Source: Psychromarinibacter sp048262455
Lineage (GTDB): Bacteria > Pseudomonadota > Alphaproteobacteria > Rhodobacterales > Rhodobacteraceae
Length of the DNA: 64,000 nucleotides
NCBI GenBank assembly: GCA_048262455.1
Contig: JBLXFD010000008.1
Span: 73,621-137,620, forward strand
Reading direction: 5' to 3'
Made by a program: the position numbers and the translations under genes. The notes under the pieces are model-generated. The model had not been told where the DNA came from. It was given only the letters and a program-made list of their open reading frames with translations, and searched no databases. Shown here piece by piece: positions 26,917-34,711 of the stretch. Positions within the stretch are counted from its first letter, which is position 1. Every line of letters begins with the position of its first letter.

Positions 26917-27923
26917 GCGTGCTGGTGGTCGCAAGCGCCGGCCCCGGGCTGACGGTGCAGGACACAGGGCGGCCGGGCCACCTGGGGCACGGGCTGTCCC
27001 ACGGCGGCGCGGCGGACCCGCTGGCGCTGGCCGAGGGCGCGGCGCTGCTGGGCCAGCCCGCGGACCGCGCGGCGATCGAGATGGCAGGCATGGGCGGGCG
27101 GTTCCGGGTGGAGGCCGAGACCCGCATCGCCCTGACCGGTGCGCCGATGACGGCCACGCTGGAGGGCGCGGCGCTGGCATGGAACGCCAGCCACCTGCTG
27201 CCGGCGGGCGCGGTGCTGACCATCGGCGGCGCGCGGCGGGGGGCCTACGGCTACCTGCACCTCGGCGGCGGCATCGACACGCCGCCGGTGCTGGGGGCGC
27301 GCGGCGCCCATCTGGCGGCGGGCATCGGGCGGCGGCTGGAGGACGGCGACCGGCTGCCGCTGGGCCGCGACGAGGGGCGCCGCACCGGCATGACGTTGGA
27401 GGTGGCGGACAGGTTCGCGGGCGGCACGGTGCGGGTGGTGCCCTCGGTGCAGACCGGCCGCTTCGCCCGCGAGGACCTGGAGCGGTTCGAGCAGACCGAT
27501 TTCGCCCGCGACCCGCGCGGCAACCGGATGGGGGTGAAGATGCAGTTCGACGGCGCCCCCTTTGCCGCGCAGGGGCAGCTGAACATCCTGTCCGAAATCA
27601 TCGTGCCCGGTGACATCCAGGCCACCGGCGACGGCGCGCCCTTCGTCCTGCTGGCCGAGTGCCAGACCACCGGCGGCTATCCCCGCATCGCCACCGTGCT
27701 GCCCGCCGACCTGCCGCTGGTGGCCCAGGCCGGCCCCGGCGCACGGCTGCGCTTCCGGTTCGTCACCCGCGACGAGGCGCTGGCCGCCGAGGCCCGCGCC
27801 CGCGCCCACCTGAAGGACCTGCCCCGGCAGGTGAAACCCCTGGTCCGTGACCCGCACGACATCCCCGACCTGCTGTCCTACCAGCTGATCGGCGGCGTCA
27901 CCGCGGGAGAGGAGGAGACATGA
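26913..27923 (+). CDS. pxpC: 5-oxoprolinase subunit C (allophanate hydrolase subunit 2-like)
   Basis: A 336-residue KipA/AHS2 protein, partner of PxpB. Key segments are GPGLTVQDTGRPGHLGHGLSHGGAADPLALA, GYLHLGGGIDTPPVLGARG, QTDFARDPRGNRMGVKM and LLAECQTTGGYPRIATV. I chose the GTG at 26913, which overlaps the pxpB stop as GTGA and has GGAGGAG seven bases upstream; an ATG at 26898 would leave no room for that site. The ATGA overlap with pxpA indicates one coupled operon. Confidence 0.93.
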   Translation: MSVLVVASAGPGLTVQDTGRPGHLGHGLSHGGAADPLALAEGAALLGQPADRAAIEMAGMGGRFRVEAETRIALTGAPMTATLEGAALAWNASHLLPAGAVLTIGGARRGAYGYLHLGGGIDTPPVLGARGAHLAAGIGRRLEDGDRLPLGRDEGRRTGMTLEVADRFAGGTVRVVPSVQTGRFAREDLERFEQTDFARDPRGNRMGVKMQFDGAPFAAQGQLNILSEIIVPGDIQATGDGAPFVLLAECQTTGGYPRIATVLPADLPLVAQAGPGARLRFRFVTRDEALAAEARARAHLKDLPRQVKPLVRDPHDIPDLLSYQLIGGVTAGEEET

Positions 27924-28678
27924 CCACCACCGTCGACCTGAACGCCGACATGGGCGAAAGCTTCGGCCCCTGGCCCATGGGCAGCGACGCGGCGCTGCTG
28001 AAGATCATCAGCTCGGCCAACATCGCCTGCGGCTACCACGCGGGCGACGCCGACACGATGGCGCTGTGCATGCGCCAGGCGGTGGAGAACGGCGTGGGCA
28101 TCGGCGCGCACCCGGGGTTCCTGGACCTGCAGGGCTTCGGCCGCCGCCGGATGGACGTGCCCCACGGCACGCTGGCCAACTGGGTGCGCTACCAGCTGGG
28201 CGCGGCGCAGGCCATGGCGCGGGCGGCGGGCGGCAAGGTGCGGCACCTGAAGCTGCACGGCGCGCTGGCCAACATGTGCGCCGAGGATGCGGCAATGGCC
28301 CGCGCCTGCTATGCCGCCGCGCTGGAGGTGGACCCGGACATCGTGGTGATGGTGATCGCCGCTACAAGGCAGGAACAGGCGGCGCGGGAACTGGGCTGCA
28401 CCTGGGCGGGAGAGATCTTTGCCGACCGCGCCTACAACGACGACGCCACGCTGGTGGACCGGCGCCATCCCGGCGCGGTGATCCACGACCCCGCGCACGC
28501 GGCGCGGCGGGTGGCCGAGATGGTGAAGGAAGGCGCGATCATCACCGAAAGCGGCAAGCGCATCCCCGCCCGGATCGACACGATCTGCGTGCATGGCGAC
28601 AACGCCGAGGCGGTGGCGCTCAGCCGCGCGGTGCGCGAGGGGCTGGAGTCCGGTGGCGTGGCGGTCCGCGCGCTTTAG
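27920..28678 (+). CDS. pxpA: 5-oxoprolinase subunit A (LamB/YcsF family)
   Basis: A 252-residue LamB/YcsF protein that completes the PxpABC enzyme. Diagnostic motifs are VDLNADMGESFG at the N-terminus, SSANIACGYHAGDA, GIGAHPGFLDLQGFGRR, LKLHGALANM and DTICVHGDN. It overlaps pxpC by four bases. The next gene is convergent, with only seven bases between stops. Confidence 0.95.
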   Translation: MTTTVDLNADMGESFGPWPMGSDAALLKIISSANIACGYHAGDADTMALCMRQAVENGVGIGAHPGFLDLQGFGRRRMDVPHGTLANWVRYQLGAAQAMARAAGGKVRHLKLHGALANMCAEDAAMARACYAAALEVDPDIVVMVIAATRQEQAARELGCTWAGEIFADRAYNDDATLVDRRHPGAVIHDPAHAARRVAEMVKEGAIITESGKRIPARIDTICVHGDNAEAVALSRAVREGLESGGVAVRAL

Positions 28679-28685
28679 GGGCGGC

Positions 28686-29705
28686 TCAGCCCTCGCGCAG
28701 CAGCGGCTCGGCCAGTTCCGTCGGCGCGCCGGTCAGGAACCGGCGGCGGCTACGGGGATCTGGCAGCGCGCGCAGGCGGGCGACGCAGGCGGCCAGCCGG
28801 GCATAGTCGCGGAAGGCTTGCCGCCGGGTCATCGGTGACGCGGGCGGCTGCCCGGCATTCGGGCACAGCGCATGGGCGATCAGCGCGTCCAGCGGCAGCA
28901 GCGCCTGGTCCAGCGGCACCTCGGCGCGGGCTAGGCGCGCGGCAACCCGGGCCGCCATGCCCATGGGCGCGCGCCCGTCGCTGCGCATCGAGGCCGCCAC
29001 CACCGCCCCCGGCGCCCGCACCGGGCGCATCCCGGCCGCCAGCGCCCGCGCCACGATATCGCGGTCCTCGCCGGTGAGGAGCGGGCGGAAGCCGCCCAGC
29101 GCTAGGTAGGCGTCCTGACGGAACCCCAGGCTGGCGCCGCCGGCGGTGTTCAGGCCGATCCCGTCGGGGCCTTCGGGGTCCAGCAGGCAGGCCAGCTCGA
29201 TCGCCATGGCGGCATAACGGTCCTCGATCCAGGACCAAGCGTGATAGGAAGGGCACAGCGCCTCAGCCTCCCCGGCCATGCCGTCGATCCCCCCCAGCAC
29301 CACCGGCGCCCGGGCCAGCGCCCGCGCCAGCCCCGGCACCCAGCCGGGCGCGGCGATGCAGTCGGCGTCGGTGGTCAGCAGGAACCGCGCCTGCAGACAG
29401 TGCCGCAGCGCCGCCGCCACCCCGATCCGCCGGGCGCGGCCCACCCCGCCGGTGTTATAGCAGGCCTCGGTCAGCAGCAGCGTCAGCCCGTGGTCGCGCG
29501 CCGCCGCGACGGCGGCCCCGGCGGTGTCATCGCTGGTGTTGTTCACGCAAAGGCTGACCACCGGGGCAGGCCCCTGCTGGGCGGCCAGCGAGGCGAGGCA
29601 GGGCACGATCCGGTCGGCCTCGTTCCGGGCGGGGATGACCACCACGGTTCCGGCGGTCCGGGGATCCGCTGCGCCGGGAACGGTGACAAGCGCGCGGCGG
29701 ATCAT
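28686..29705 (-). CDS. Family 2 glycosyltransferase (last gene of a Nod-like operon)
   Basis: A protein of 339 residues. The GT-A start is VVVIPARNEADRIVPCLASL, the metal-binding motif is LTTDADC and a later acidic motif is LTGEDRDIV. There are no clear transmembrane segments, so it is probably cytosolic or peripheral. It overlaps the methyltransferase gene by four bases (ATGA). The operon order is acyl-CoA dehydrogenase-like, PIG-L deacetylase, NodS-like methyltransferase, then this gene. Donor and acceptor cannot be inferred. Confidence 0.88.
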   Translation of the reverse strand: MIRRALVTVPGAADPRTAGTVVVIPARNEADRIVPCLASLAAQQGPAPVVSLCVNNTSDDTAGAAVAAARDHGLTLLLTEACYNTGGVGRARRIGVAAALRHCLQARFLLTTDADCIAAPGWVPGLARALARAPVVLGGIDGMAGEAEALCPSYHAWSWIEDRYAAMAIELACLLDPEGPDGIGLNTAGGASLGFRQDAYLALGGFRPLLTGEDRDIVARALAAGMRPVRAPGAVVAASMRSDGRAPMGMAARVAARLARAEVPLDQALLPLDALIAHALCPNAGQPPASPMTRRQAFRDYARLAACVARLRALPDPRSRRRFLTGAPTELAEPLLREG

Positions 29706-30256
29706 TCCTGCCCCCGCGCCACGTCGATCCGGTAATCCGCCGTGCCCGCCACCCGCGCGAAAGCCCGGCCCGAGGCGGCGACGAAATGCTCCAGCGCCTC
29801 CTCGCCCTGCATCGGGTTGCCGGTGTCGCCCAGCCAGGTCACGCAGACCACGTCCGCGCCCGGCCAGGCGGCGGTGCGCGTGGCCAGGTCCTCCAGCGCC
29901 TTGGGTCCGAGGAAATACAGCACCTCGGACAGCACGATCAGGTCGAAGGCCCCCTCGGGCAGCGGCGCGGGCAGCAGCAGGCGGTGGAACGCGCCCCCCG
30001 GCACCGCGCGGCGGGCGGCCTGCAGCGCGGTCTCCACCGCGTCGACACCCACGTAGCGGGCGCAGCGCGGCGCGAGGTGACGTGCCAGCTCGCCGTTGCC
30101 GCAGCCGATCTCCAGCGCCTCGGCATAGCGCGCCCGGGGCAGTGCGGCGGCGGTGGCGGCGAACTTCGCCTGCTCGTAGGGGCTGTCGCGGAACGACCAG
30201 GGATCGTCCGTCACGGCGTAGAGCGCCTCGAGATGAGCGGGGGCCACGGACCTCAC
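29702..30256 (-). CDS. NodS-like SAM-dependent methyltransferase
   Basis: A protein of 184 residues. The opening, YAVTDDPWSFRDSPYEQAKF, matches the substrate-side helix of NodS-type N-methyltransferases. The SAM-binding motif I is ALEIGCGNGELARHL, motif II is the acidic strand YVGVDAV and a later motif is FDLIVLSEVLYFLG. In Nod-factor synthesis NodS N-methylates deacetylated chitooligosaccharides. A similar action on an amine exposed by the adjacent PIG-L deacetylase is inference. The GTG start at 30256 overlaps the PIG-L stop (GTGA). Confidence 0.85.
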   Translation of the reverse strand: MRSVAPAHLEALYAVTDDPWSFRDSPYEQAKFAATAAALPRARYAEALEIGCGNGELARHLAPRCARYVGVDAVETALQAARRAVPGGAFHRLLLPAPLPEGAFDLIVLSEVLYFLGPKALEDLATRTAAWPGADVVCVTWLGDTGNPMQGEEALEHFVAASGRAFARVAGTADYRIDVARGQE

Positions 30257-30960
30257 GGCGCGGGGGCTTCGTGGAAGATCTCGTCGCCGTCGCGGAACAG
30301 CGCCACGAAGTCGGGGGGCATGGTGAACCCCTCGGGGTCGTCGCGCACCACCTGGCCCAGCTGGCTGCGGTGACAGGCGATGGCGCGGGCCTTGCGGTCG
30401 CGGTGCGGGACGGTGTCGAAGCGGTGCGGTGTGCCTTCCGCCACCACCCCGCCGTGCCAGCGCGACCAGACGGGATAGACCAGGTGCCGCAGGCCGGCGC
30501 GGCGGGCGGTGCGGCGGGCGATCTCGGCGGTGGCCTCGTGGTCGCAGTGCGGATCGTGGCCCGAGGGCGCGGCCATCACCCGCACGCCGAGGCGCCCGGC
30601 CAGGGCGACAAGGTCTGCGGCGATGCGGTCGAAGTCCTGCGCGCAGCGGTGCAGCCCGCCGTCCGGGTATCCCAAGAAGGTGACATCCCGCGCGCTGCCG
30701 CCCAGCTCGGTCACGGCGGCCACCAGTTCCTGCGCCCGCAGCGCCGCCAGCCGCGCCCGGGACCAGTCGGTGGAGCCGGGGTGCGAGGCGCCGCCGTCGG
30801 TCATGCAGACCACGTGTGCCCCCGGCCCCGCGAAGGCCGCCGCCAGCAGCGCGCCGCAGCCCAGCGATTCGTCGTCGGGATGGGGGGCCAGCACCAAGAT
30901 CGGGGCGACGCCCGTCAAGTCGTCGAGGCTGGAAGCAGGGCGTTCGGCCAGCTCAATCAT
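30253..30960 (-). CDS. PIG-L family N-deacetylase
   Basis: A 235-residue zinc hydrolase of the PIG-L/MshB/BshB family, which deacetylates N-acetylglucosamine-type substrates. The metal and catalytic motif AHPDDESLGCG is near residues 24-34 and the second zinc motif GHDPHCDHEAT is present. The ATG at 30960 overlaps the upstream gene by eight bases, and the stop overlaps the next start. This tight packing implies a single pathway for all four genes. Confidence 0.92.
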   Translation of the reverse strand: MIELAERPASSLDDLTGVAPILVLAPHPDDESLGCGALLAAAFAGPGAHVVCMTDGGASHPGSTDWSRARLAALRAQELVAAVTELGGSARDVTFLGYPDGGLHRCAQDFDRIAADLVALAGRLGVRVMAAPSGHDPHCDHEATAEIARRTARRAGLRHLVYPVWSRWHGGVVAEGTPHRFDTVPHRDRKARAIACHRSQLGQVVRDDPEGFTMPPDFVALFRDGDEIFHEAPAP

Positions 30961-31972
30961 CCATCCAGCCCCCAAGCCCCGGCTGGTCCAGCAGCATCGC
31001 CCGGCCGACCCGCAGGGTGAAGGCATCGGGCCCCGCCTGCCGCACGTAGCAGGCCAAGTCGCGCGCCCGGCGGCCTGCCGGATGGTCGGTGTGGAACAGC
31101 GCCAGCCCGACCGAGCGTTCCACCGCGGCAACGGCATCCTGCGCCAGCGCCTCGGTCAGCAGCCGCGCGGCGACCGACAGCGTCGCCGCCCGTTCCGCCC
31201 GCGCCGCGCCCGCCGGGCCCTCGGCCACGGCACCCGCGCGGCGCACCGCCGGCCAGGCCGCCACGGCGCGCGCCGCGATCGGGGCAAGGCGCAGCAGCTG
31301 CGCCTCCGCCTCCATCCGCCCTGCCGTGCGAAGGGCTTCCGCCGCCGCGTCCAGCAGCCCGGCCGTGCCGCCCAGCGTGACCGCCGCGATGCGCCAGGTG
31401 CCGCCGACGAAGTGCGGCTCTGCAGTATAGATGTCGGGCGGTCCCAGTGGCTCGCCCGCGAGGCCGGTGCAGTCGAAGCGGCCGGAGCGGCTGTCCTGCA
31501 TTCCCGCCATGTCCCAGCCGGAAAGGTCCTGCCGGGCGGGATCGTCCGCCGCCACGAGGAACAGCTGCTGCGCCCCGTCCACCCCGGCCGTCACCACCGC
31601 GCGGCCCACCAGCCCCAGCCCGGAGGCAAAGCGCTTGGCGCCCGACAGCCGGTTGTCTTGCGCGGTGACGGGGGGCCTGTCGTCCGCGCCCCAAACGCCG
31701 AACAGCACGCCCGCCTCTGCCTCGGACAGGCAGCGCGCGCGCTGGGGGGCGGTACCGTAAAGCTCCACCAGCCGCAGCGCGTTGACGTGCCCCTCGTAGA
31801 GCCGCCCCAGCGACAGATCCCGCGCCGCGACCTGCCGCAGGCGGCGCGCGTCGCCCTGCCCCGGCGCCAGCGCGCCCTCGCGGCGCAGGTCGTCCAGCAG
31901 GGTCTCGGTGAGGGTTCTGTCGCTGCTGGACCCGGCGGGAATGTCGCGGCGCTCTGCGGTCCGTGGCGGCAA
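30953..31972 (-). CDS. Acyl-CoA dehydrogenase-like protein, first gene of the Nod-like operon
   Basis: A protein of about 339 residues, shorter than a usual acyl-CoA dehydrogenase (about 380). The flavin-domain motif SGAKRFASGLGLVGRAVVTA is clear, and the C-terminal helical domain ends with RRARDLACYVRQAGPD. No ATG fits; the TTG at 31972 has AAAGGA seven bases upstream and is preferred, though longer frames exist. Similar divergent proteins accompany PIG-L, methyltransferase and GT2 genes in other bacteria, to my recollection. It may oxidise a carrier- or CoA-bound acyl group. Confidence 0.75.
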   Translation of the reverse strand: MPPRTAERRDIPAGSSSDRTLTETLLDDLRREGALAPGQGDARRLRQVAARDLSLGRLYEGHVNALRLVELYGTAPQRARCLSEAEAGVLFGVWGADDRPPVTAQDNRLSGAKRFASGLGLVGRAVVTAGVDGAQQLFLVAADDPARQDLSGWDMAGMQDSRSGRFDCTGLAGEPLGPPDIYTAEPHFVGGTWRIAAVTLGGTAGLLDAAAEALRTAGRMEAEAQLLRLAPIAARAVAAWPAVRRAGAVAEGPAGAARAERAATLSVAARLLTEALAQDAVAAVERSVGLALFHTDHPAGRRARDLACYVRQAGPDAFTLRVGRAMLLDQPGLGGWMDD

Positions 31973-32025
31973 TGAACGATCCTTTCGGCGGGCGGGGGTG
32001 TGCTGCGGGGTACAGGCGGAACCGT

Positions 32026-32052
32026 GGCGGGCGGGGAAAGTTCCCGGCCGCC
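32026..32052 (-). terminator. Hairpin after the CapA/MBOAT operon
   Basis: Arms of the form GGCGG..GGGAA and TTCCC..CCGCC, interrupted by a GC/GG mismatch, close over AG. The hairpin lies 13 bases past the stop of the last CapA-like gene on the minus strand. There is no U tract. Confidence 0.45.
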
Positions 32053-32064
32053 GCCCCGCGCGGA

Positions 32065-33258
32065 CTACATGAGGTCCGGCAGGTCGCAGTCGAGGCTGCG
32101 TTCCACGGCGCAGCACAGGGGCCGGGCGCGGGCGCCGTAGGGGCCGCCGTAGCAGGCCAGCCCACGCGGCCCGTTCCCCGTGTGCAGCCCGAAACGCGCG
32201 GCAAGGTCGCCGAGGCTGCGGGCCGACAGCGCGTTGAGATGGTCGATGGTCGCGGCGGCGCGGGCCGGGGGCGCGGGGCGCGGCACCGCGTGCACCCCCT
32301 TCAGCGGCAGCGCCTCCAGCGCGGCGAGGCTGGCGCGGCCGTCCGTCACCCGGAAGTAGGCCTTGCCCATCAGCCCGTAGTCGTGGCCCAGCGGCCTGCC
32401 GTCCTTGCCTGCGCCGCCGACGAACAGGAAGTTGCCCAGCGAGTAGAAGATCGCCGCGTCCGCCTCGGGCCGCACCTCGACGGCGCGGACCACGTGGGGG
32501 TGGTGGCCAAGCACGAGGTTCACCCCCGCCTCCTCCACCGCGCGGCGGAAGAAGTGCGCCTGACCCCAGTTCAGGTTGATGTCGTTCTCGGTCCCGTAAT
32601 GGATCGACAGCAGCTTGATCTCGGCCTCCGCCGCCTTCAGCCCGGCCAGCACCCGGTCGTATTCGCCGAGCCCCGCCATGCCCGGCTGCGTCCGCGTCGG
32701 GGCAAAGCCGCCGCCGAAGCTGAGCGCGGACAGCGCCACGCGCACCCCCTTCACGGTGATGATCCGGGGGGTATAGGCGCTGTCCGAGGTGCCGATCCCG
32801 GCGAACAGCAGCGGGCGGCCGGGGCGGTGCTGCGCGGTAAAGAAGTCCAGCGTGGCGGCAAGGCCGGGGCGGCCGTGGTCGAAGGCGTGGTTGTTGGCGA
32901 GGCCGAAGGCGTTCACCCCCGCCTCGATCAGGTGGCGGAACTGGCCGGGGTGGCTGCGGAAGACGAACTGCTTGCCGTGCTGGGGATGGCCGTCACGCTC
33001 GGCCACCACCGTCTCGACGTTGACGAAGTTGATGTCGCCGGTCCACTCGGGCCGCAGGGCGGCGGTGGCTTCCTCCAGCGAATAGGGCTTCCACCGGCGG
33101 ATGGCGTCCGGCAGCGGCGCCTCGCGGTTGCCGGCAAAGTTGGTGTCGCCGCCGAAGGTGATCACGATCTCCTGCGCCGCGGCGGGCAGCGCCAGCAGGC
33201 AGGCGAGCAGGCAGGCGATCAGGCATCCCGGCCGCCGCACCTGCCCCGCCCCGGTCAT
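32065..33258 (-). CDS. CapA-like periplasmic phosphoesterase-fold protein (second copy)
   Basis: A 397-residue protein with an N-terminal export signal (CLIACLLACLLALPAAAQE). CapA-family motifs in order are FGGDTNFAGN, VNVETVV, GLANNHAFDHG, SIHYGTEN, LGHHPHVVRAVE and IFYSLGNFLFV. The C-terminus is Cys-rich (ACYGG, LCCAVERSLDCDL). The family is named after a poly-gamma-glutamate synthesis protein and has a metallophosphoesterase-like fold. The ATG at 33258 overlaps the preceding CapA-like gene (ATGA). Last gene of a seven-gene operon. Confidence 0.9.
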   Translation of the reverse strand: MTGAGQVRRPGCLIACLLACLLALPAAAQEIVITFGGDTNFAGNREAPLPDAIRRWKPYSLEEATAALRPEWTGDINFVNVETVVAERDGHPQHGKQFVFRSHPGQFRHLIEAGVNAFGLANNHAFDHGRPGLAATLDFFTAQHRPGRPLLFAGIGTSDSAYTPRIITVKGVRVALSALSFGGGFAPTRTQPGMAGLGEYDRVLAGLKAAEAEIKLLSIHYGTENDINLNWGQAHFFRRAVEEAGVNLVLGHHPHVVRAVEVRPEADAAIFYSLGNFLFVGGAGKDGRPLGHDYGLMGKAYFRVTDGRASLAALEALPLKGVHAVPRPAPPARAAATIDHLNALSARSLGDLAARFGLHTGNGPRGLACYGGPYGARARPLCCAVERSLDCDLPDLM

Positions 33259-34469
33259 CCGCCGGTCTGGGTGCAGACGAAGTCCAGCTTCAGCCCGCCC
33301 GCCGGCAGCAGCCGCGCGGCCAGCGCCCGGCCCTGCGCCGCCTGCCCCGGCGCGCCGGTGCCCGCGGCCACCAGGTAGGGGCCCGCCTGCGTCCAGTGCA
33401 TCACCAGCGGCAGCCAGCCCGCCTGCGCCGCCACCAGCCCCGACTTGCCGCGGCACAGCTCCAGCCAGGCCAGCGCGCCGGTGCGGCGGGACAGCGAGCC
33501 CATCTGCGCCGAGACGAAGTTGCCCAGCGAGTAGACCACCAGCGTCTGCGTCCCGTTCACCCCCGGCACCCATTCCCATGGCTGGATCACGTGGGGATGC
33601 GCGCCCAGCACCGCCGTCGCGCCGGCGGCGGCCATGGCGCGGGCCAGCCGCTTCTGGCGGCTGTCGGGGGCGTGGCTGTACTCGCCGCCCCAGTGCGGCG
33701 TCACGATCACCGCGCCGACCTCGCGCCGCCCCGCCTCCCGGGCGATGAGGGCCAGCAGCTCGGCCTGGTCGCGATAGCACAGCAGCACCTGCCGGCCGGG
33801 GTCGGACAGCCCGTTGGTGTCGTAGCTGCAGGCGATCCAGGCCACCGCGCCCATCGGGCTGGGGGTGTAGGTGACGAAGGCCCGGGGCGCGCCGCGGCGG
33901 ATGGTGCCGGTGGCCTTCAGCTTTGCCGCCTCCAGCGCCGCCAGCGTCAGGTCCGCGCCCGCGGGCCCCCGGTCCATCGCGTGGTTGTTGGCGGTCGAGA
34001 CGATGTCGACCCCCGAGGCCTTCAGCTGCGCCGCCACCCGCGGGTGGTAGTTGAACAGCGGGTAGCCGGAGTAGACCCGCCCGTCCAGCACCGGCCCCGG
34101 ATCGCGCTGCGGGGCGCGGCCGTTGGCGATGCCGGGGGCCATCGGTCCCTCGAGGTTGGCATAGGCGATGTCGGCGCGGGACAGGAAGGCCTCGGCCTGC
34201 CGCCAGATGTCGCGGAACCCATCGGGGCTGGCGTAGCCGCGCCGCTGCAGCGGGGCGTGCAGCAGCACGTCGCCCACCGCCGCGATGCTGATGCGCTGCG
34301 GCCCGGTGCAGGCGTTGACCGGCGGCGCGGGCTGGATCGCGGCGCGGCACATGGTGGCGGCCTCGCCCGCGGCGGGCAGCAGCGCCAGCCCTGCGGCGAG
34401 GGCGATGCGGCGCAGACACAGGCGCGGACGCGGGGCGGCGGTCAGGAAGGTGCGGCGGCCGAAGGGCAT
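33255..34469 (-). CDS. CapA-like periplasmic protein (first copy)
   Basis: A 404-residue protein. The leader MPFGRRTFLTA carries twin arginines and is followed by a second basic stretch and the hydrophobic IALAAGLALLPAAGEAA, so Tat export is possible. CapA motifs are AVGDVLLHAPL, ANLEGP, STANNHAMDRG, VTPHWGGEYSH, GAHPHVIQPWEW and YSLGNFVSAQ. The ATG at 34469 lies two bases after the stop of the small upstream gene; an ATG at 34493 is an alternative. It overlaps the next CapA-like gene by four bases. The two copies are clearly divergent. Confidence 0.9.
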   Translation of the reverse strand: MPFGRRTFLTAAPRPRLCLRRIALAAGLALLPAAGEAATMCRAAIQPAPPVNACTGPQRISIAAVGDVLLHAPLQRRGYASPDGFRDIWRQAEAFLSRADIAYANLEGPMAPGIANGRAPQRDPGPVLDGRVYSGYPLFNYHPRVAAQLKASGVDIVSTANNHAMDRGPAGADLTLAALEAAKLKATGTIRRGAPRAFVTYTPSPMGAVAWIACSYDTNGLSDPGRQVLLCYRDQAELLALIAREAGRREVGAVIVTPHWGGEYSHAPDSRQKRLARAMAAAGATAVLGAHPHVIQPWEWVPGVNGTQTLVVYSLGNFVSAQMGSLSRRTGALAWLELCRGKSGLVAAQAGWLPLVMHWTQAGPYLVAAGTGAPGQAAQGRALAARLLPAGGLKLDFVCTQTGG

Positions 34470-34470
34470 G

Positions 34471-34704
34471 TCATGGCAATCCCAAGCTCTCATGGATCGC
34501 CATGCGCGTTGCGGTGAACACGTCCGGCAGCGAAAGACCCGCTTTCAGGTCTTCCAGCACGACAACCCCCGCGATGATCGTATCGTCGACTTCCCCGAGG
34601 TCCATCATCTCGAAGGCCGCATCCAGCAGGCGCTCTCCCGACAGTAGCCAGGCTGCAACAAGTGCCGCGAGGCAGGCGAGGAGGAAGCGGCGGTTCTGCG
34701 TCAT
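34471..34704 (-). CDS. Small membrane-anchored protein in the MBOAT/CapA operon
   Basis: A protein of 77 residues with one N-terminal hydrophobic segment (FLLACLAALVAAWLLSG). A short acidic soluble part follows (MDLGEVDDTIIAGVVVLEDL, ending HESLGLP). I do not recognise a family. It is tightly packed between the MBOAT gene (seven bases) and the first CapA-like gene (one base), so it probably works with them as an accessory or anchoring factor. Confidence 0.7.
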   Translation of the reverse strand: MTQNRRFLLACLAALVAAWLLSGERLLDAAFEMMDLGEVDDTIIAGVVVLEDLKAGLSLPDVFTATRMAIHESLGLP

Positions 34705-34711
34705 GGCGGCC

